Source of the DNA: J088 sp003695505 [NCBI: Candidatus Dadabacteria bacterium]
Lineage (GTDB): Bacteria > J088
DNA: 6,107 nt
Direction: 5' to 3'
Assembly: GCA_003695505.1 (NCBI GenBank)
Contig: RFIY01000024.1
Location: 1 to 6,107, forward strand
The notes below the pieces were generated by a model. It was not told the origin of the DNA. It ran no database searches and worked only from the letters and a program-made list of their open reading frames with translations. Below, in pieces: positions 5,589 through 6,107 of the stretch (positions are counted from its first letter, which is position 1; each line of letters starts with the position of its first letter). The translations under genes were made by a program, and so were the position numbers.

Positions 5589-5650
5589 CTCGTGACTCGT
5601 GACTCGATCGAGGGCAGAACACCTGCCAGCGCACGAACATTCTGTCATCG
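5552..5650. repeat. 12-bp direct repeat CATTCTGTCATC, 87 bp apart
   Basis: CATTCTGTCATC occurs at 5552-5563, inside the SnoaL-like remnant, and again at 5639-5650. The two copies bracket the heptamer repeat. The period of 87 bp is a multiple of three. The intervening DNA has no transposase or terminal inverted repeats. It may mark a duplication, an insertion or the end-point of the deletion that removed the rest of the gene, or be coincidence. Confidence 0.6.
5582..5606. repeat. Heptanucleotide tandem repeat, CTCGTGA x3 plus a partial copy
   Basis: Three perfect CTCGTGA units (5582-5602) are followed by CTCG. The repeat supplies the stop codon that ends the SnoaL-like frame. Short heptamer arrays of this kind occur between genes in some proteobacteria, and slippage could change the copy number. 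A 7-bp unit rotates the reading frame with each copy. Confidence 0.85.
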
Positions 5651-5792
5651 GCAGCCCCAGATGAAGAACCAACCTGAAATTGAACGTGGGGGAACCTCCT
5701 GTTGAACGTCGCGGAAATCCACCAGGGCAACGAGCGCGGCCGCGCGACCTGCTGATTGATGACACGGCCTGTCTGACCGACAGACTGATCGC
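5607..5792. other. Intergenic region without a recognisable gene
   Basis: Between the heptamer repeat and the stop of the ceramidase-like gene I find no coding frame with a domain or a ribosome binding site. Plus-strand frames are broken by stops. A small inverted repeat GGCAG-AACAC-CTGCC lies at 5613-5627 and could help end plus-strand transcription, but no T-run follows. The stretch may be the decayed 3' part of the SnoaL-like gene, though no residual similarity is visible by eye. Confidence 0.5.
5769..5785. terminator. Weak hairpin just past the ceramidase-like gene
   Basis: CTGTC-TGACC-GACAG (5769-5783), with the overlapping alternative GTCTG-ACCGA-CAGAC (5771-5785), lies 8-24 bases downstream of the minus-strand stop at 5793. 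The stem is only 5 bp and no T-run follows on the minus strand, so this is a weak candidate for transcript end formation or 3' end protection. Confidence 0.25.
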
Positions 5793-6107
5793 TCAACGCC
5801 GTGACGCCGCCCAGTCGAACTGACTGCCGTAGCGGTACATCCAGTACAGGCATGTGCTGTTGGTGATGTGCCAGAGCGCGTGTCCCTGCAGCCAGTGGTT
5901 GTCCGGGTCACAGACCAGCCCCGTGATGTCGAGGATCCAGAACAGCAGCGACAGCAGAAACGCGCCGATCAGGATCCAGAAGTAGCGGTAGTCGACGGCC
6001 TGGCCGTTGCGTCGCGCCCGCAGCGCGAGCGGCACTTCGAGCGCTGCCGCGGCGGCCGCCTGGACACCGAAGATCGCGATGCCGATGTCTTTTGCGATCC
6101 ATAACCC
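5793..6107 (-). CDS. Ceramidase-like integral membrane protein (partial, 5' end missing)
   Basis: The frame is open from the right edge (first codon 6107-6105) to TGA at 5795-5793, giving the C-terminal 104 residues; no start is assigned. Two hydrophobic helices, about 8-29 and 42-65, flank a basic loop (LRARRNGQAVDYR). Next come CDP and LQGHALWHITNSTCLYW (73-89), containing H76 and H80. An HAxWH motif in the last helix is the zinc-binding signature of alkaline ceramidases and related CREST-type membrane hydrolases, which cut an amide bond in ceramide-like lipids at the membrane. The assignment rests on this motif, its position near the C-terminus and the helix pattern; the remaining zinc ligand should lie beyond the window. 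A GTG at 6035 is internal and not a likely start. Confidence 0.6.
   Translation of the reverse strand, partial: GLWIAKDIGIAIFGVQAAAAAALEVPLALRARRNGQAVDYRYFWILIGAFLLSLLFWILDITGLVCDPDNHWLQGHALWHITNSTCLYWMYRYGSQFDWAASRR

Noticed and set aside
5582-5606. Heptamer repeat as a CRISPR or iteron origin
   Set aside because: The units are directly adjacent with no spacers, there are only three and a partial copy, and no cas or replication gene is nearby.
5775-5792. Third ACCGAC-like TetR site near the ceramidase-like gene
   Set aside because: ACCGAC and ACTGAT fragments occur but without inverted symmetry matching the operator, and the position is downstream of a gene rather than at a promoter.
4711-5853. 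Minus-strand open frame of 380 codons
   Set aside because: It lies opposite the nucleoside hydrolase, passes through the heptamer repeat and the intergenic region, and its translation is Arg-rich without domains.

Overview
The window looks like chromosomal DNA from a GC-rich proteobacterium. The short intergenic gaps, the TetR/MarR-controlled oxidoreductase and methyltransferase genes, and a 7-bp tandem repeat would fit Burkholderiales or Xanthomonadales, but the sequence alone does not settle this. There are no RNA genes, CRISPR arrays, transposases or phage genes.

Layout. Positions 1-105 hold the last 34 codons of an unrecognised plus-strand gene. It converges on a minus-strand unit that reads, in transcription order, tetR (3007-2447), a candidate 20-codon leader ORF (2387-2325), a NAPE-PLD/UlaG-like metallo-beta-lactamase-fold hydrolase (2322/2328-1108) and a short-chain dehydrogenase/reductase (1079-132). 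Divergent from tetR, across a 154-bp region (3008-3161), is a plus-strand unit: marR (3162-3632), a two-helix small membrane protein (3647-3880), a SAM-dependent methyltransferase (3870-4478), a probably exported nucleoside hydrolase of the inosine-uridine family (4444-5475), and a SnoaL-like gene cut off after 38 codons at a CTCGTGA tandem repeat (5472-5588). After about 200 bp without a recognisable gene, the 3' part of a minus-strand ceramidase-like membrane protein runs off the right edge (5793-6107).

How it works together. The centre is a back-to-back pair of local repressor genes, each with its own promoter and operator-like palindrome. The tetR promoter has a good -35, an extended -10 and an ACCGACT/AGTCGGT palindrome over the predicted start point. 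The marR promoter has two TGACAA-type inverted repeats, the second overlapping the ATG, and no Shine-Dalgarno sequence, so the mRNA may be leaderless. TetR probably controls itself plus the hydrolase and dehydrogenase downstream. MarR probably controls itself plus the membrane protein, methyltransferase and nucleoside hydrolase. The inducers cannot be read from the sequence; a response to a small toxic or lipophilic molecule is a family-based guess.

I see no clear novel defence or mobile system. The most unusual points are the leader ORF and hairpin before the hydrolase, the probably leaderless marR with an operator on its start codon, the variant nucleoside hydrolase, and the decayed SnoaL-like gene at the heptamer repeat.
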